Assembly: GCF_005048225.1 (NCBI RefSeq) | Contig: NZ_SUNI01000023.1 | Coordinates: 1-51,142 of the forward strand | Direction: 5' to 3' | DNA: 51,142 bases | DNA from: Paracoccus gahaiensis | Lineage (GTDB): Bacteria > Pseudomonadota > Alphaproteobacteria > Rhodobacterales > Rhodobacteraceae | Shown here: positions 49,555 to 51,142 of the stretch, piece after piece | How positions within the stretch are numbered: the stretch's first letter is position 1 | Layout of the letters: each line of letters begins with the position of its first letter | Notes under the pieces: model-generated | Databases searched by the model: none | What the model was told of the DNA's origin: nothing | What the model saw: the letters and a program-made list of their open reading frames with translations, nothing else | Position numbers and translations under genes: made by a program

Positions 49555-51048
49555 ATGTCGCAACCTGCCAAAAACGTAGAGGCTCAACTGCCGTTTCTTG
49601 ACGGTGGCGGGGAGATGGCAGACCTAATCAGGCGGCATGATTGGTCCTTAACACCTCTCGGACCCATCAATGCCTGGCCAGAGGCATTGAAAGCGGCCGT
49701 TCGCATCGTACTTCGAACACCCATACCGATTGTCATGCTCTGGGGTCCGGAAGGCGTGATGATCTATAATGATGGCTATATCGAATTTGTGGCCGACCGC
49801 CATCCCGGGATGCTTGGCAAGCCCGTTCGTGAGGGATGGGCGGAAGTGGCTGATTTCAATGACAACGTCATGAAAGTCTGTCTTGCCGGGGGAACGCTCT
49901 CTTATGTGGATCAGGAACTGACGCTTTATCGAAATGGCCGCGCCGAGCCGGTCTGGATGAACCTGGACTACTCACCTGTCCTCGATGAGACAGGGAGACC
50001 CATGGGAGTCCTGGCGATCGTGATCGAGACCACCGCGCGGGTTTTAGCCGATCGCTGGAATGCGGAAGAACAGGACCGCCTGCAGAGGATGTTCGAGCAG
50101 GCGCCATCCTTCATGGCGATGATGCGGGGCGAAAACCATATCTTCGAAATGGTAAACCCTGGCTACATGCGCCTTGTGGGCAATCGAACCGTTCTGGGGA
50201 GGTCGGTTCTCGAAGCATTGCCAGAAGTCGCCTCACAGGCATTTATCGACATGCTTGATACTGCTTACAGCACGGGGGAGGCCATCACCGGCACTGCGAC
50301 GCCGATCCTGCTTCAACGCGAAGAAGGCCCCCCCCCGGAGCTTCAATATGTAGATTTTGTCTTCCAACCGATCCGGGACCGTTGGAAAGTCGTAACTCAT
50401 ATTTTCGTTCAAGGGTCAGATGTCACCGAGCGTGTGGAGGCGGAGCAGCATCAGCGGCTGCTGATGAACGAACTCAAGCATCGGGTGAAAAATACGCTGT
50501 CGGTTGTGAACGCAATTGCTGCCCGAACCCTTCGGGGTGCCATCTCGGTTGAAGAGGCGCACAGTAGCCTGAGCGCCCGCATCATAGCCCTGTCACGCGC
50601 CCAGGATATTCTCACACAGCAAGGCGGCAATGCGGCTAATATCTGTGACGTTGTCACTGCTGCCACCGGACTGCATGATGACAGTTCAGGCCGGTTTCAA
50701 GTCAATGGTCCCCGACTGGATCTGAATTCGCGTGCTGCGTTGTCCTTTTCGCTGGCACTCCATGAACTCGCAACAAACGCGATTAAGTATGGTGCCCTTT
50801 CCACTGATGCCGGACGTGTCCGCATTAATTGGAGTGTTGAATCCCGGGAGGGTGTTTCCCTACTGCACTTTTCTTGGGAGGAGACCGGCGGCCCGACAGT
50901 GTCTCTGCCCCTGCGCAGGGGGTTTGGATCGACCCTGATCGAGGATGCCGTGGCCGTCGAAACTGACGGCACGGCCTGTCTCGATTACCGGCTTGGCGGT
51001 GTCTACTTCACGCTCAATGCCCCGTTATCGGCGATCTTGGAGATTTAG
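49555..51048 (+). CDS. PAS-containing HWE-family histidine kinase
   Basis: 497 residues from ATG 49555 (GTG 49501 would add 18). Two PAS-like regions are apparent (about 30-160 and 175-285; the first has IMLWGPEGVMIYNDGYIEFV-like sequence, in part VIYND). The HWE kinase core follows: the phosphoacceptor NELKHRVKNTLSVV (H about 309), HELATNAIKYGALS and LRRGFGSTLIE. No membrane helix is seen, so it is soluble. Light or redox sensing by PAS is possible; no flavin-binding NCRFLQ motif is visible. Confidence 0.87.
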   Translation: MSQPAKNVEAQLPFLDGGGEMADLIRRHDWSLTPLGPINAWPEALKAAVRIVLRTPIPIVMLWGPEGVMIYNDGYIEFVADRHPGMLGKPVREGWAEVADFNDNVMKVCLAGGTLSYVDQELTLYRNGRAEPVWMNLDYSPVLDETGRPMGVLAIVIETTARVLADRWNAEEQDRLQRMFEQAPSFMAMMRGENHIFEMVNPGYMRLVGNRTVLGRSVLEALPEVASQAFIDMLDTAYSTGEAITGTATPILLQREEGPPPELQYVDFVFQPIRDRWKVVTHIFVQGSDVTERVEAEQHQRLLMNELKHRVKNTLSVVNAIAARTLRGAISVEEAHSSLSARIIALSRAQDILTQQGGNAANICDVVTAATGLHDDSSGRFQVNGPRLDLNSRAALSFSLALHELATNAIKYGALSTDAGRVRINWSVESREGVSLLHFSWEETGGPTVSLPLRRGFGSTLIEDAVAVETDGTACLDYRLGGVYFTLNAPLSAILEI

Positions 51049-51112
51049 GGGCGATACCGGTCGCCGCGATGATGGCCGTGGACACGCATCCCACGCATGT
51101 GCCCCGACGCCC

Positions 51113-51142
51113 GTCCCGCCGCGGACGTGCACGCGGCGGGAC
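51113..51142. terminator. Perfect hairpin at the window edge
   Basis: GTCCCGCCGC, 10-nt loop, GCGGCGGGAC, ending exactly at the last base. It is 65 nt past the kinase stop. Whether T residues follow cannot be seen, so it may be a terminator or a repeat. Confidence 0.4.

Noticed and set aside
1..51142. CRISPR arrays, rRNA or tRNA genes
   Set aside because: No regular short repeats and no tRNA or rRNA signatures were recognised on either strand by reading; a tRNA scan was not possible.

Overview
The window looks like an accessory, probably mobile-influenced, region of an alphaproteobacterium of the Rhodobacterales (Paracoccus/Roseobacter relatives). The evidence is GC-rich coding sequence, a complete Paracoccus-type sox thiosulfate-oxidation locus, pseudoazurin, a BigR/SqrR-type persulfide regulon, HWE-kinase and BLUF signalling proteins, and IS remnants of types common in this order. 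The species cannot be named from sequence alone. No rRNA, tRNA or CRISPR array was seen.

Layout. (1) 1-5.4 kb: the tail of an unidentified gene, a Na/Pi cotransporter, a translationally coupled TetR-MFS pair and an internally deleted IS5-family element. (2) 5.4-19.7 kb: sulfur oxidation. A SoxB-like metallophosphatase without an export signal lies beside two metallo-beta-lactamase-fold (MBL) proteins that are coupled to soxV-soxW. Divergent from these is soxS with a DUF302 gene; then soxR-soxT; then, divergent again, soxXYZABCD and a pseudoazurin. SoxXA, YZ, B and CD form the periplasmic thiosulfate oxidation system. SoxV/W/S supply reductant or maintain SoxY, SoxT probably imports a sulfur compound, and SoxR should repress. 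SoxD is a short monoheme form. (3) 19.7-24.1 kb: a second sulfur unit, BigR-like repressor divergent from two half-size YeeE proteins, a persulfide dioxygenase-like MBL protein, a rhodanese and a SulP anion transporter.

(4) 24.1-32.3 kb: a periplasmic thiol and cell-wall cluster. It has DsbD, a TlpA-like protein, two DsbA-like proteins, three L,D-transpeptidase-fold proteins and an OmpR-type two-component system. Three copies of a CTTAAG tandem repeat with 11-nt period lie in front of different transcription units of this cluster, which suggests a local regulon. (5) 32.4-40.2 kb: copper handling. A His-rich protein, a small lipoprotein, a TolC-like protein, a multicopper oxidase, a cupredoxin, a CusF-like protein, two DUF305 proteins, CueR with a textbook MerR-type promoter, DUF411, a glutaredoxin-MauE fusion and a CopZ-like chaperone. 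A broken DUF411 remnant also sits in region 4.

(6) 40.3-51.1 kb: a toxin-antitoxin pair, then a membrane-lipid module (DUF2254, cyclopropane fatty acid synthase, fatty acid desaturase) bracketed by two directly repeated IS30-like transposase scraps. After this come a BLUF photoreceptor, an iron-sulfur repair (RIC/YtfE) gene broken by an in-frame TGA, a Crp/Fnr regulator, a single-domain response regulator and a PAS-HWE histidine kinase.

Many neighbouring genes overlap by ATGA, GTGA or TGATG, so operon boundaries are unusually clear. Functions are read from motifs and gene order; no database search was possible.
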